A DNA stretch of 64,000 nucleotides, taken from contig JAHRHY010000026.1 in NCBI GenBank assembly GCA_019671135.1, positions 124,001-188,000 on the forward strand. Direction: 5' to 3'. This DNA is from Linnemannia hyalina (lineage: Eukaryota; Mortierellomycota; Mortierellomycetes; Mortierellales; Mortierellaceae). The translations under genes and the position numbers were made by a program. Of the stretch, positions 10,101 through 20,200 are shown one piece after another. The number at the start of each line of letters is the position of its first letter. Position 1 is the stretch's first letter. The notes beneath the pieces are model-generated. The model was not told the DNA's origin. It searched no databases and saw only the letters and a list, made by a program, of their open reading frames with translations.

Positions 10101-13046
10101 CGAGCTCGTCGATGTAGTGGTACCATATCTCCCAACTACCGAGGAGGAAAAAGTGATGCTCAAGGATCAACAGTCGAATGTGCTTGCCGACCTCTGGAGC
10201 ACTTTGGTGGCGACTTCGGCCATGGAGGGCAGGCGAATAGTGGTGCTGGCAACAGGATTTGGATGCCATGGCCTCGTCGCGTTTTTGAACGAGAAACAGA
10301 AGGAGGTTCCTCGGTACCTGAGTTCTGTGACGCTGGTCCTTGGCGACGACACGGTGCCAATGGTGACCAAGAAGTTGAGCCCCTGGTATATCGAAAACTC
10401 TTTTGTGATGGCGTCCGACGATCATCCCATATGGGAGCGAGCCAGCCAAAAGGTGAACAGTCGGACAGGAAACCTCCTGCGCACTGGTATGTATCACTGT
10501 AATTGCATTGATAACATGAAAGAAACATTATTTGATGTCAAGTTCAAATATTAATGCTGTCGTCCTACAATATGACATTAGAGCGCCCATTGGAGAGACT
10601 GGCTGAGACATTGCTGTATCTACGGAAACGGATTTTCAGCGACATCGAATCCAAGTTGGAATCTCTTGCACCTTTCCCATCAAGCGACGCGGAATCGGAA
10701 ACGAAACTTGAAGAGGCAGCACCAATGGAACTCGAGTTCCCTCCGATGCAAACCAGATCAGGACGACTCTCGATGCAAATGGACAAGGTTTCAAAGTCAG
10801 AGGCGTCGACACCAGAGCGTCAGCGACAGGCATCCTCACCTCAGATGCAGTCTTCCGCTACCAACTTGGCCCCAACAGCCAGGAACGGGACCCGGCGTGG
10901 ACGGCAGCCGAATTCACGTCCAGGATCGCCTCTTCTTAACGGGTCCATTCCCGGATCGGTACCGTCTCTGGTTGAGCGGCCTACAGTGGTGGGTCCTCAG
11001 CGGACGCAGCCATACTCTCAAGGGAACAACCGTGACTCGGGTCCACCATCGCTCAACTCCTCACCAAGGTCCACGGCTGCTGTGCCTCTGCGCAACAATG
11101 TACCACAAAGCCGTGTTGTTGATCCCAATTTGGAAGGAGTAGAATCAAAGTCGCGACCTGTCAGCATGCAGCAGCAGCAGCAGCAGCAACAACACCAACA
11201 CCAACAACTACAGCAGCAATTGCAACATCAGCAGCAATTACAACATCAGCAACAACAGCAACAACAACAAAAGGTCCAACAACAACTCCAACAACAACGA
11301 GCCCAGGAAACGTACAGCCAGGAACCTCATCGTCGACAACCTCCACCTCCACAGCAGCAGCAGCCGTCAGGACCACCGCCTCCACAGCAGCAACAGCAAC
11401 AGCAAAAGCAACCACCGTCTCAACAACAGCAGCAACAGCGACCTCCGCCAAGGCAGCATCAGCAGCAACAACAGCAGGCTCGTCATGAGATGGGTCCTTA
11501 TGGTTCTTACCCTACTGGATCTCATGGCGATGCTCGGCCGAATAGGGTGGCATCAGGACCTGGCGAGTACTACCCACCTCATTCGGGATCCAATGGCTCA
11601 TCTGGTTCACCCTCAACGATGACTCCTCCCCACGAATACCCGGTCAACGGAAGTCCTCGTGGTTCTATCCATGCAGGCATGAAACCCGGCGCGCCACCTC
11701 TGACTCAGCAACAGCAACAGCTGATACAGAAGCAACAGCACTTGCAGTTGCAAATGGAGCAGCACCAGCAGCAGCAGCAGCAGCGACAAAAGCAGCAGCA
11801 GATGGAGCACCATCATCAACACCAGTCGGAGCAGCAGCAGTCGCACTTCCAACAACATGGCCATAGTCACCCTCAGCATTCACAGCAGCAGCAATCCCAA
11901 CAACAACAACAGCAGCAGTTTGGATACTCTCCATCGATGCAAGGGAGTGGATCATCGAGGCAGGGCGCTCCTCCTCCTCCAGGCGGTCCCCCCACAGAGA
12001 TGCATCCTGGTCACAGGAGAACTTACTCGACGCAAGGGCCGCCGCCGCCACCGCAGCAGGGTCCTCCTGGACCTGGACCTGGCCAAGGACAAGGACGGGA
12101 ACCTCAGATCCACGGCCCGCCTATGCATCCTAATGGACGGTCATCGCAACACCTGCAACAGCAACAACAGCAGGCGCATCATCATGCTCAGCAACAAGCG
12201 CAGGCACAGGCACAGGGACCACCTCCCTCAGGCAGAATGAAGCGATCAGAGCCGGATATTGACACCTATGGTAACGGCCAGTTTGCTCCTCATCCGTCCA
12301 GGCAGCAGCAGGAGGCGGAGCGACGACAGATCTGGATGGAGCATCAGCGGCGGGAAATGGAGCAGGCCAAGCAGGCGGAACATGCTAAGCAGGTGGAGCA
12401 CGCCAAGCAGATCGAGCACGCAAAGCAGATAGAACACGCCAAGCAGATCGAGCACGCCAAGCAGATCGAACACGCCAAACAGATCGAGCACGCTAAACAG
12501 ATCGAACATGCTAAGCAGATCGAACATGCCAAGCAAATCGAACATGCCAAGCAAATCGAACATGCCAAGCAAATCGAACATGCTAAGCAGATCGAGCACG
12601 CGAAGCAAATCGAGCACGCGAAGCTGGAGCACGCCAAACAAGTCGAACATGCAAAGCAAATAGAACATGCCAAGCATATGCACCATCGGCAGCAGCAGCA
12701 GCAGCACCAACAACAGCAACATCAGCAGCACCACCAACAACATCAACAGCACCATCCTCAGCACCATCAACAACAGCAACACTCACACTCTCACGCTCAG
12801 CAACAACACGCTCATCAACAACATTCTCATCATCAGCAACAACACGCGCATCATTACCAGCATCATTCGCAACAGCTTCAGCAACAGCATCCTCAGCATG
12901 GACACCACCTTCAGCAACAGCACCCACACCCACAGCAGCAACAACAGCAGCAGCACCCACATCATCAGCAACAACAACAGCATCTGATGCGGATAGACCC
13001 AAGGGCGGCCATGGAGATGCATCCCAGTTCCTCTGGGCGGAAATAA
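7190..13046 (+). CDS. HDA1: Class II (Hda1-type) histone deacetylase with giant Gln/His-rich tail
   Basis: NAD-independent, zinc-dependent deacetylase of the Hda1/Clr3 class, removing acetyl groups from histone tails in nuclear repressor complexes. Ten exons close in frame: 7190-7692, 7978-8168, 8300-8582, 8703-8858, 8960-9099, 9204-9494, 9589-9736, 9841-9888, 9990-10486, 10582-13046 (1573 residues). Residues 1-150 are disordered. The catalytic domain (about 160-520) has PPGHHAE (~285), DVHHGNGTQ (~327), [10 protein letters not shown] (~417) and LEGGYNL (~455), so the His pair and zinc ligands are intact. Residues ~575-755 form the Arb2-like C-terminal domain of fungal Hda1 proteins. From ~890 a Gln/His/Pro-rich tail of nearly 700 residues follows, with about 17 AKQIEH-type hexads (~1346-1449). 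Yeast Hda1 and S. pombe Clr3 are about 700 residues, so this is over twice as long. Intron 1 contains A25 (7846-7870). The start is the first ATG of the frame; an upstream exon cannot be excluded. Confidence 0.93.
11167..11490 (+). repeat. CAG/CAA triplet tract encoding poly-Gln
   Basis: Interrupted CAG/CAA tract in exon 10 of the Hda1-type gene, giving Gln runs broken by His, Leu and Pro. CAG and CAA are mixed, which would lower replication slippage compared with pure CAG. Similar tracts recur at about 11705-11925 and 12690-12990, the last rich in His codons. Confidence 0.8.
12364..12672 (+). repeat. 18-bp minisatellite encoding AKQIEH hexads
   Basis: About 17 tandem units, mostly 18 bp, in the last exon of the Hda1-type gene. 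Thirteen units read exactly AKQIEH. Others read AKQAEH or AKQVEH, and one is shortened to AKLEH. Synonymous third-base differences (for example GAG/GAA, CAC/CAT, AAG/AAA) show the array is not brand new, while the peptide is almost invariant, which suggests selection on the protein. The composition (Glu and Lys regularly spaced, no Pro or Gly) predicts a continuous helix. Confidence 0.9.
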
Positions 13047-13047
13047 A
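13042..13047 (+). terminator. AATAAA overlapping the Hda1 stop codon
   Basis: The hexamer AATAAA overlaps the TAA stop at 13044-13046. Cleavage driven by it would leave a 3' UTR of only about 10-30 nt. It may be a chance overlap. The T23 tract at 13110-13132 further downstream is the only other conspicuous feature of the gap. Confidence 0.3.
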
Positions 13048-13214
13048 CCCGACTGGTGTGAGCCTAAAAAAGTCGCCCACTACAACCCATCCAGCTTATT
13101 AGATCTCTCTTTTTTTTTTTTTTTTTTTTTTTCTTCTTGTAAAATACAAATGCAGGCGAAGCAGAAAAGAATTGACAACGATAAAAAAAAACCAAAAAGT
13201 AAAGAGTACATGAT

Positions 13215-13220
13215 TTTATT
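13215..13220 (-). terminator. Candidate poly(A) signal of the 13310-15004 F-box gene
   Basis: Minus-strand AATAAA about 90 nt past the TAG stop at 13310-13312. The 263-bp gap between this gene and the convergent Hda1-type gene also contains a T23 run (13110-13132). Confidence 0.45.
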
Positions 13221-13309
13221 TTGTCAATGAAAAAAAAAGGTATAGACAAAAATGATGAGGAAAATGGAAGAATATCGATGTGGTTGATGCAGATCTGGTA
13301 GGTCAAGGG

Positions 13310-15004
13310 CTATTGACTCCAGTATCCACTTCCAAGCCAAATATTCCGAAGATTGGGTTGTTGAAGCAAGAACCGTGTCACTCTCGCCTCCAACGAGCCA
13401 TCGTTCACGAAAAAGTCTAGTGGGGTCGGTGCCTTTGGCGCCAACATATCGCATCTGCTGCCCTGGTTGCCATTGACTTGTGCAGTCATGTGGTTTTCAT
13501 CGACGGGTTCTACCTTGACAACAATGTCCGCAGGTACATCTTGCTTTGCCGTTCCTGAAAAGCCGACGCTGCTGTCCTCGAGAAGCGGGTTTGCAGACTG
13601 ACGAAGGACATCCCTGTACTTGTTCCAGCATTCTACCCATGCCGAGAGCGCCTTTTCGATCTTTTGCTCCGTGTCCAGGCCTTCAATCCTGACCGACAGT
13701 TCCTCCAATGTACCCCTCCAAGGCTTCTCCTCCATCCACTCAATCTTCATCTCGTGCGCATGGAAGCAGACAGTCTTGAGCGGCAAGATCTGGAAGAGAA
13801 GTTGAATGACCCGTCCTTGGTCTTTGAAAAAGTCGTCAATGGGCTCTGGTCGTCTAGAGTCGAACGCGGCGCTCGGATCTGCATAGGTCATGATGGAGGT
13901 GAGCGTGGAATGATGGTGTAGGAGGCCGTGGAACACGCCGACGGTGTAGTTGTGTTGTTCAAAGTGTATTGCTGCCAAGTTCTCGAACGCGTGTGTTATG
14001 AGCTCTTCAACGGCGAGACTGGGTGATGAACTGAAACCGACGGTGCAAAGGTCTGGGCAGCAGGCTCGGACTTCACTCCTGACAACCGATGACTTGATAG
14101 ACGATACTAATTCCAGCTCTGACAGATACAGGTCCTGTAACCGAGGGAAATGTCGCAAGAGACTCGGGCTGGGGACATTGGGATCGGGTTTAAAAATTTC
14201 CTGGAGAGTGGCTGCAAGCTCGACCACGCCCTGGTGTCGGAACGGCCTCCATTTAATCTCAGCCCCATCGACCACTACCGTATCTGTGTCTTCCTCCTCT
14301 GCATAATAATCGTCCTCACTGTCCTGATCCGTCAAACGATCTCTCCCAGTTCCTTTTACGCCCACTGTGTTAATGTATCCTCCTGCCAGAATGTTGGACG
14401 TAGTCAAGTCGAGTTTCTTGAGACAGGGCGACGCTCGCAAGATGTGGGCGAACCCTTCCCTAGTTAGGATGGTGTTGTGTAGCGAAAGATCGGTCAACCT
14501 CGAAGCAGTCGGGTGAACAAGCACGTCGGGCGGGATGCAATACTGGACCGGGACAATATCAACCTCTGGCTCAAACGGCTTCCTGATAATCTTCAAGAAC
14601 GTCAAACTTGCCCTGTTCCTCCGCAAGAGATCGAATCCATGAATGTTGACCTGCTCAGACTCACAAAACGCAATCGACAAATGACGGAGGTGCCTGATCC
14701 CCGAGCTGAAGCAAAGCAACCGGAGAGTGTCCCCCTCCTCCTTCTCGGAGAGTTCGAGGTACTCGAGTCGTCGGATATGGCGCGCGTGTTTCTTGAGTAT
14801 GCTGAGGGGGATTTGAGGCTGTAGCGAAAAGTCGACGGTGTGCCAGAGGAGGGGGATAAACGTCTGGGCCCAGTCTCGGCAGACGAGCGCGCAGGAGTAG
14901 ACATCGCTTGGGTCGAGGTACCAGCCGACGTTTGTCCTGATTTCGAGGATATCGAGGGGCTTTTGTGGTTTCATTGGGTTTGTTGAGAGAGCGGGGGCTC
15001 GCAT
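13310..15004 (-). CDS. F-box/LRR-like protein
   Basis: Single-exon gene, 564 residues. The F-box motif is near the N-terminus (about 15-60): LDILEIRTNVGWYLDPSDVY, then CALVCRDWAQTFIPLLWHTV. This fits a Skp1-binding F-box whose protein would be an SCF ubiquitin-ligase substrate receptor. The rest consists of irregular leucine-rich segments (for example LRHLSIAFCES, LTDLSLHNTILTREGF) with an acidic insert (DQDSEDDYYAEEEDTD). The start chosen at 15004 (MRAPALS) puts the F-box near the N-terminus; the frame is open further upstream to 15271, but that part is low-complexity leader. It shares the TREGF block and the HFPRLQ block with the genes at 29862 and 63192. The substrate is unknown. Convergent with the Hda1-type gene. 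Confidence 0.85.
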   Translation of the reverse strand: MRAPALSTNPMKPQKPLDILEIRTNVGWYLDPSDVYSCALVCRDWAQTFIPLLWHTVDFSLQPQIPLSILKKHARHIRRLEYLELSEKEEGDTLRLLCFSSGIRHLRHLSIAFCESEQVNIHGFDLLRRNRASLTFLKIIRKPFEPEVDIVPVQYCIPPDVLVHPTASRLTDLSLHNTILTREGFAHILRASPCLKKLDLTTSNILAGGYINTVGVKGTGRDRLTDQDSEDDYYAEEEDTDTVVVDGAEIKWRPFRHQGVVELAATLQEIFKPDPNVPSPSLLRHFPRLQDLYLSELELVSSIKSSVVRSEVRACCPDLCTVGFSSSPSLAVEELITHAFENLAAIHFEQHNYTVGVFHGLLHHHSTLTSIMTYADPSAAFDSRRPEPIDDFFKDQGRVIQLLFQILPLKTVCFHAHEMKIEWMEEKPWRGTLEELSVRIEGLDTEQKIEKALSAWVECWNKYRDVLRQSANPLLEDSSVGFSGTAKQDVPADIVVKVEPVDENHMTAQVNGNQGSRCDMLAPKAPTPLDFFVNDGSLEARVTRFLLQQPNLRNIWLGSGYWSQ

Positions 15005-15409
15005 GGTCTGGGGTTGAGGTTTGTTGGTTGTGGTTGTTGCTCGATGCGTTGTGTTTGTTGCTTGTTGCTGGTGTTTCCTGAGGATGGATGTGGTGTGCGT
15101 TTGGCAGTTGACTTGATCGAGGACAATAAGGTGAGGAGAAGGAATGCAACGGCTGATCAACAAATGAAAAGGGCGAAGGAGTTGATTTCTAAGCCACATT
15201 AGAAGTTGAAAGTGATAAAAGGACACGAGGAGTTTGCTTTGTGCTCCACTTCTTTCACGCTCACTCACCACCGCTGCTGATTACACTTTACCGCAAGGAC
15301 AGGGCTGCATCAAGGAAAACAATAACTACACACGACATCACCCACAACTCACACACTTACTTCTCTCAAGAAACAACTCATCAACTTCCCTCAACAAGCA
15401 AAAAACAAC

Positions 15410-17067
15410 ATGGCTGCCACAATGACCATGAGCACCTCCTTGCTGGACGGTACGTCAATGCACGAAACGTCTGTCTCTTCAAAGCTGCGGACGAAAAATA
15501 TTGGTGGCAACAAGTGCCCAATCATGTGTGCTCATTTCCTATGTCTTTTTTTTTCCGTTTGTGTGTATCATTAGATGATGTGTGTCCTGTCTGCCAGACC
15601 GACAGATATCTCAATCCTCAGATGAAACTCAAAGTCGGACCTTGCTTCCACAAGATGTACGTGCCGTTTTTTCCCTTCCAAAGGAACGCATTCATGGAAC
15701 TCTCAGTAGAGTCGTCTCTTTGGAATAGTACAATCTAACCACTTGCTTTCATCTTCCATAACTGTAGGTGTGAGAACTGTATAGAACGCCTGTTTGCACA
15801 CGGACCAGCTCCTTGTCCAACGTGTCGTCAGACCCTCAGGAAGGCGACTTTTTCAGAGCAGACGTTTGAGGACTTGTCGGTTGAAAAGGAAGTCAGGATC
15901 CGGAAACAAATGTCTTCCAAGTAAGTGAGGGCGTTGTTTGTCAATTGGGGGGAACTATTTTTGTATCCAAGGTCGTTTTTCTCTGAAGCCTGATCTAATC
16001 TGGACCTCTCTTGTAATTATTCAACGAAATCAGGTTCAATAAGCGGCGTGAGGATTTCAAGACGCTCAAGGATTATAACGACTATCTGGAGACAGTCGAG
16101 GACCTGAGTGAGTCTCGTGGGATGTAGTTCTGGGACCTAATATTTTCGTCCGCATTTTCGTTCGTCAGGAATACCAAGACCACAAAAGTTGGCTGACAAT
16201 TTTCTTACAATTTGGTTGTGTTCGAAAATAGCATTCAAACTGGTGAACGAGATCGATGTGGAAACTACAAAGCAAGCGATCGACAAGTTTTCTGCAGAGA
16301 ACCGAGATCTGATCAGGATAAACGCTGATCGTCTGGTATGCCTTTTTGTCATGAGGTGCTTGTATGAGCATTGTCTGCAATATCTCTCGAACGACAGATA
16401 TCAGCACACAAAGGCTAACTCGGATTATGTTTTGAATGTCAATTTCTTCTAGCTGAATGAGTCAAGGATGGCGACACACAGGCAGGAGATGTTGCGAAAA
16501 GAGAGGCAGCAGCAGCGTGAGGCATACCTGAAGGAACTGGAGGCAGAGCAACTTGCCAAGAGCGAGGACCGGAAGAACTTGATCCAGGAACTCGCCACCT
16601 CTGACAAGTCTGCAAAGACCATTCTCGCAGCCCGTCAGGCGATCTCGCTGAAAAAGACATCAATGCGCAAGACAGAGGTCAAGCCAACCACTGCCAGCTC
16701 TGCGGGCTCGACACCCATGTTCTCGGACTCTTACCGGTGGATGCAGCAGACTGAGGATCTTGATCGACGGCAGCAAGAGGAAGAGGACGACCACGCAAAC
16801 GATAACTTTGATCCAGTCCAGTCACAGTACATGGATGTTGACCTTGGTGTTGGGTATGTCAACAGTGTCAACAACAACAAGGCCCATGCTGGTGGATTGG
16901 TCTACCCGCTGTTAACGTCGAGTATCGGTGTCAAGGATTTGTATGTTGAGCCGCTGGGCGTTGGAAACTTGAGTCAGGTGGCCAAGGCGGGAGGGTACCG
17001 GAATGCTTTTGGATATGAGCGTGCGATCGAGGATGCACATACTGCCCTCTATCTGCCTGGACTGTAA
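15410..17067 (+). CDS. TFB3: TFIIH/CAK assembly factor Tfb3 (MAT1 orthologue)
   Basis: RING-finger subunit that links the Cdk7-cyclin H kinase to core TFIIH in transcription initiation and nucleotide excision repair. Six exons close in frame: 15410-15449, 15575-15656, 15768-15920, 16034-16107, 16232-16335, 16453-17067 (355 residues; human MAT1 is 309). The N-terminal C3HC4 RING starts VCPVCQTDRYLNPQMKL and continues CFHKMCENCIERLF and CPTCRQTLRK. The MAT1 coiled-coil middle follows (FNKRREDFKTLKDYNDYLE, FKLVNEIDVETTKQAIDKF). A basic/acidic helix (ATHRQEMLRKERQQQREAYL) and a hydrophobic C-terminal region ending YLPGL complete it. The first ATG follows a CA-rich leader. It converges on the sacsin-like gene with only 160 bp between stop codons. 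Confidence 0.95.
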
Positions 17068-17088
17068 TAGTCACTTGTCTGTGCTTCT

Positions 17089-17094
17089 AATAAA
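17089..17094 (+). terminator. Candidate poly(A) signal of TFB3
   Basis: AATAAA 22 nt past the TFB3 stop codon on the plus strand. Cleavage would fall near 17105-17120. Confidence 0.5.
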
Positions 17095-17144
17095 GAGATT
17101 ATGTGGCACATCAGATTGGCATCGGTGATGAAGCTTGTTGATTT

Positions 17145-17150
17145 TTTATT
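17145..17150 (-). terminator. Candidate poly(A) signal of the sacsin-like gene
   Basis: Minus-strand AATAAA about 78 nt past the stop of the sacsin-like gene (17228). With the TFB3 signal at 17089 it places the two convergent 3' ends almost back to back. Confidence 0.45.
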
Positions 17151-17227
17151 GCTCTGCTTCTCTAGTAAAAGAAAGCTTTCTTCTTGTTCATTGTCTCTCC
17201 TTGCCTTCTCGCTTGCGTGCTCCAAAG

Positions 17228-20200
17228 TTACGCGTAATGCCTCATCTTCAGTTCTGTCAAATAGCCCGTCAGGTCATCCAACTCTGTCGTCAAGGCCTTC
17301 CTAGCCTCAACACCACCTTCCAGCTCGGCACCACATCCCAGATAAGCAACCTCCTCAGGGACCTCCTGATTGTTCTTGTCTCCAAGGTACCGGTCAAGAG
17401 CAGCCAGCCTCGCCTGGACCGAGGCAACCTCATCCTCGAGGTACTTCTCAATCAGCGACGCGTTCTCCTTGACTCTGATAAACTGGTTACAGTACTTGAC
17501 CACACTGGGGTCCCGGTTCAGCTCAGCATGCTCTCGAATCTCAAAGACGTTGCTGTACATGACCTTGCCGGGCAGCATCAGTTCCTGAGCAATCAGACCC
17601 TTGAGGCGATCTGTGCGGTAGACATCTGCAAGGTGCTGCAGGGCCACGAGGTACTCGACGCGTTGTGACAGCTGGTCCTCTGCATCCTGTTCCTTAAAAG
17701 TCTTTGAGGCCTCCGAAAGGGTGGTTGGTCCGTTTGTGCCAATCAGGTCGTCCGTGTAGAGAAAGTACAGCAGGCCCCAAAAGGTGACATAGTCGTCCTC
17801 CTTCTGGATGATATCGATCGCCGGGTTAGAGGGATCACGACGAGCAGTCAAGGCCCAAGAACCAGTGAGCTGCCGGATAACCTCCTCGTTCATACTCGCC
17901 AGTACAACCTTGTGGGCCAGGATCGACTTGCCGCCTTCAAAGGTAAACTTGACATCCATGAACCCATTCGTCTCGTCCTGCGTCTCAAAGTACGACGTGA
18001 TCCGGTTTTCCATCTCTCCGACGTTACGCTTCGAACGAACAGTGACCTGTCCAGCAATATGTTTCATCTCGTTGGCACCGACAGTGACCAAAAAGTCGCG
18101 GAACTTCAGCAGCGACGGGTGGGCTTGGTGGTGAGCACCAATCTTGTGATCGATACCAAAGACAAGTTCATGTGGCCAGACCCACGACTCTGCCTTGCTG
18201 GGATCCTTGTCGTCGCCGTTGAGAATGTAGGGTACGGTCATAATCTCGCGGAGTGACTGCTTGAGTTTGTCCCTTATAGTCTCGCTCTTGGATGCGTTCA
18301 CCTCAAACGTCTTGTAGATCTTGAAGATTATCGCCTTGAAGGCGAGTTGGCGCTCCGTGGTCGACATTGTAGGAGCAACTTTCTTGGCCAAGACCCCGAG
18401 GTGCTCACAGTGCTCGCGCCAGGTGTGCTTACCAATGTCCGGGAACATGAGTTTGAACCTTGCAGGGGGAACAAGATCTTGTGGAAAGAACCCTCGCTGA
18501 GTCCAAATAAAGTCGCGCTCAGTTGGGTAGCACAAAGTCGACAAGGACATGTAAGGGGGCAAGTCCGGGGCGTGTTGGTTGTAGGGGTACTCGGGCGTCA
18601 TCTCGCGGGGCACAAATGTCCACTGGGGATCCATCCAGTTTGTATTTCCGGGGTCGGTGTATATGTACCGTACAAGATGGGCAGCTCTTGAGAGAATTTG
18701 GTCCGCAGGGGCACTTCTGTTCGCAATCTCGCTCAGAACAAACCTCGCACACTCCTCCAACGCACCTGTCGACAATCGCCGGATTTCAACCTGGAACCTT
18801 CGTCCATCAACAAGAATAGTGTTCAAGTCACTGTTGAGGAACCGGTGTTGCTCGTTGACAAAAATCGTTTCGGTCAGATGCTCTCCGGGGACAAGCATGT
18901 GGGCCAGGGTTTGGAAAGATCCATCTCGCGATAGGAAACATGGGGCGTGGTTCAAGGCTTGCCTGGCCAAGACATTTTCTCGTGGGTTCAGAAGGCTGGC
19001 TGTAGTCGCGAGGCTGCGACAGAGGGAGAGGTAGGCCGTTTTCGTAGCTCCTGTACACTGCAGCGCGTTGGATGCAAACATGGGCATGATGCGCTCCCGA
19101 AGCAGAGTTGCGGCTTGAGTCGGTGTGGCGCCCATTTTTTCGAATGGATATGTGCTGTTTGTCTCGTGAAGGACGGTGGGGTGGCGACCAAGATGTTCGA
19201 GGTTCTCGTGGTCTATCATATACAGGGATCCAATAGCCGGGCGCAGAGGAGCCCCAGGAGGGCCATAGGCTCTCCAAATAGGGAGGTCTCCGAGACTGAC
19301 GAGGACAGAGGCATTGCAGCCGCGATGGTGGGAGCCGATCATGTTGCGCAGGAAATCGGCTTCCTCGGTAGAGATCACAAACGAGGGGGCATGCGTGGAC
19401 CAGTGCTTGGCAATCAACTCGAGGACTCGACGTTCGGTGTACTCGACTTGAAGCCTCCGAAAATACGGATGGTTCTGAGGATCGGAGGCGTCAAACATAA
19501 CGAGTCCCATCCTGCGGAAGAACTCGGTTATGATGCGTCTAGGGCTCTCACCTAAGTATGCTGTCGACATCTCCAAGCCCTCCGCAGCTTTGGCCACAGT
19601 CACCATATCTCCAGCCGCCGTCTTCACAATCGGTAGCTCGCAGGCCGGGGTGATATCGTCAAACTCGCAAAGATATTTCCAGATTCTCTCACGCTTGTCT
19701 TCAGAGACTCCGAAGGCGTTCTCGGAGAGGAAGATCGATGCGAATGCACTCAGTTGAATCTTCTCGATGCCGTAAGATTGCTCCTTGACCAGGATAACCA
19801 GGACCCTCTGGAGAACAAAAGAATCAAAGAAATCCGAATCCACCAACTGCCCCTTGCCCTCAACCAACTCTCTAGCCTCGGCAGGTGCGGTGTGGTAGAT
19901 CGGGGATGCTTGGAGTGCCTTCCAATCTCCACTCAGCAGCGGCTTCCATTCCCCACTCAGCAGCGGCACAACGTGAAGTCCCATGAGAGATTCCTCCACG
20001 ACGATGCGGGTATCCACCAATGGCCTGAAAATCTCATCCAACAACCACTGCTTGTCAGTCCTCCCAATCATTTGGCGAGTAATAAAGCTTGGATCCTCTC
20101 TAAAACGTCTGCGGAGCAAATTGCAATCGATTTGCTTGAATGGGCGAGAGCCATCTTGGCCCCATTCAAGCATCAAGCAGGCCTGGAGATTGGGTGGCGT

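Noticed and set aside
12246..12782. Minus-strand ORFs with Leu/Met/Cys-rich hydrophobic repeats opposite the Hda1 tail
   Set aside because: Antisense of CAG/CAC triplets and of the AKQIEH array; composition is fully explained by the sense coding sequence.
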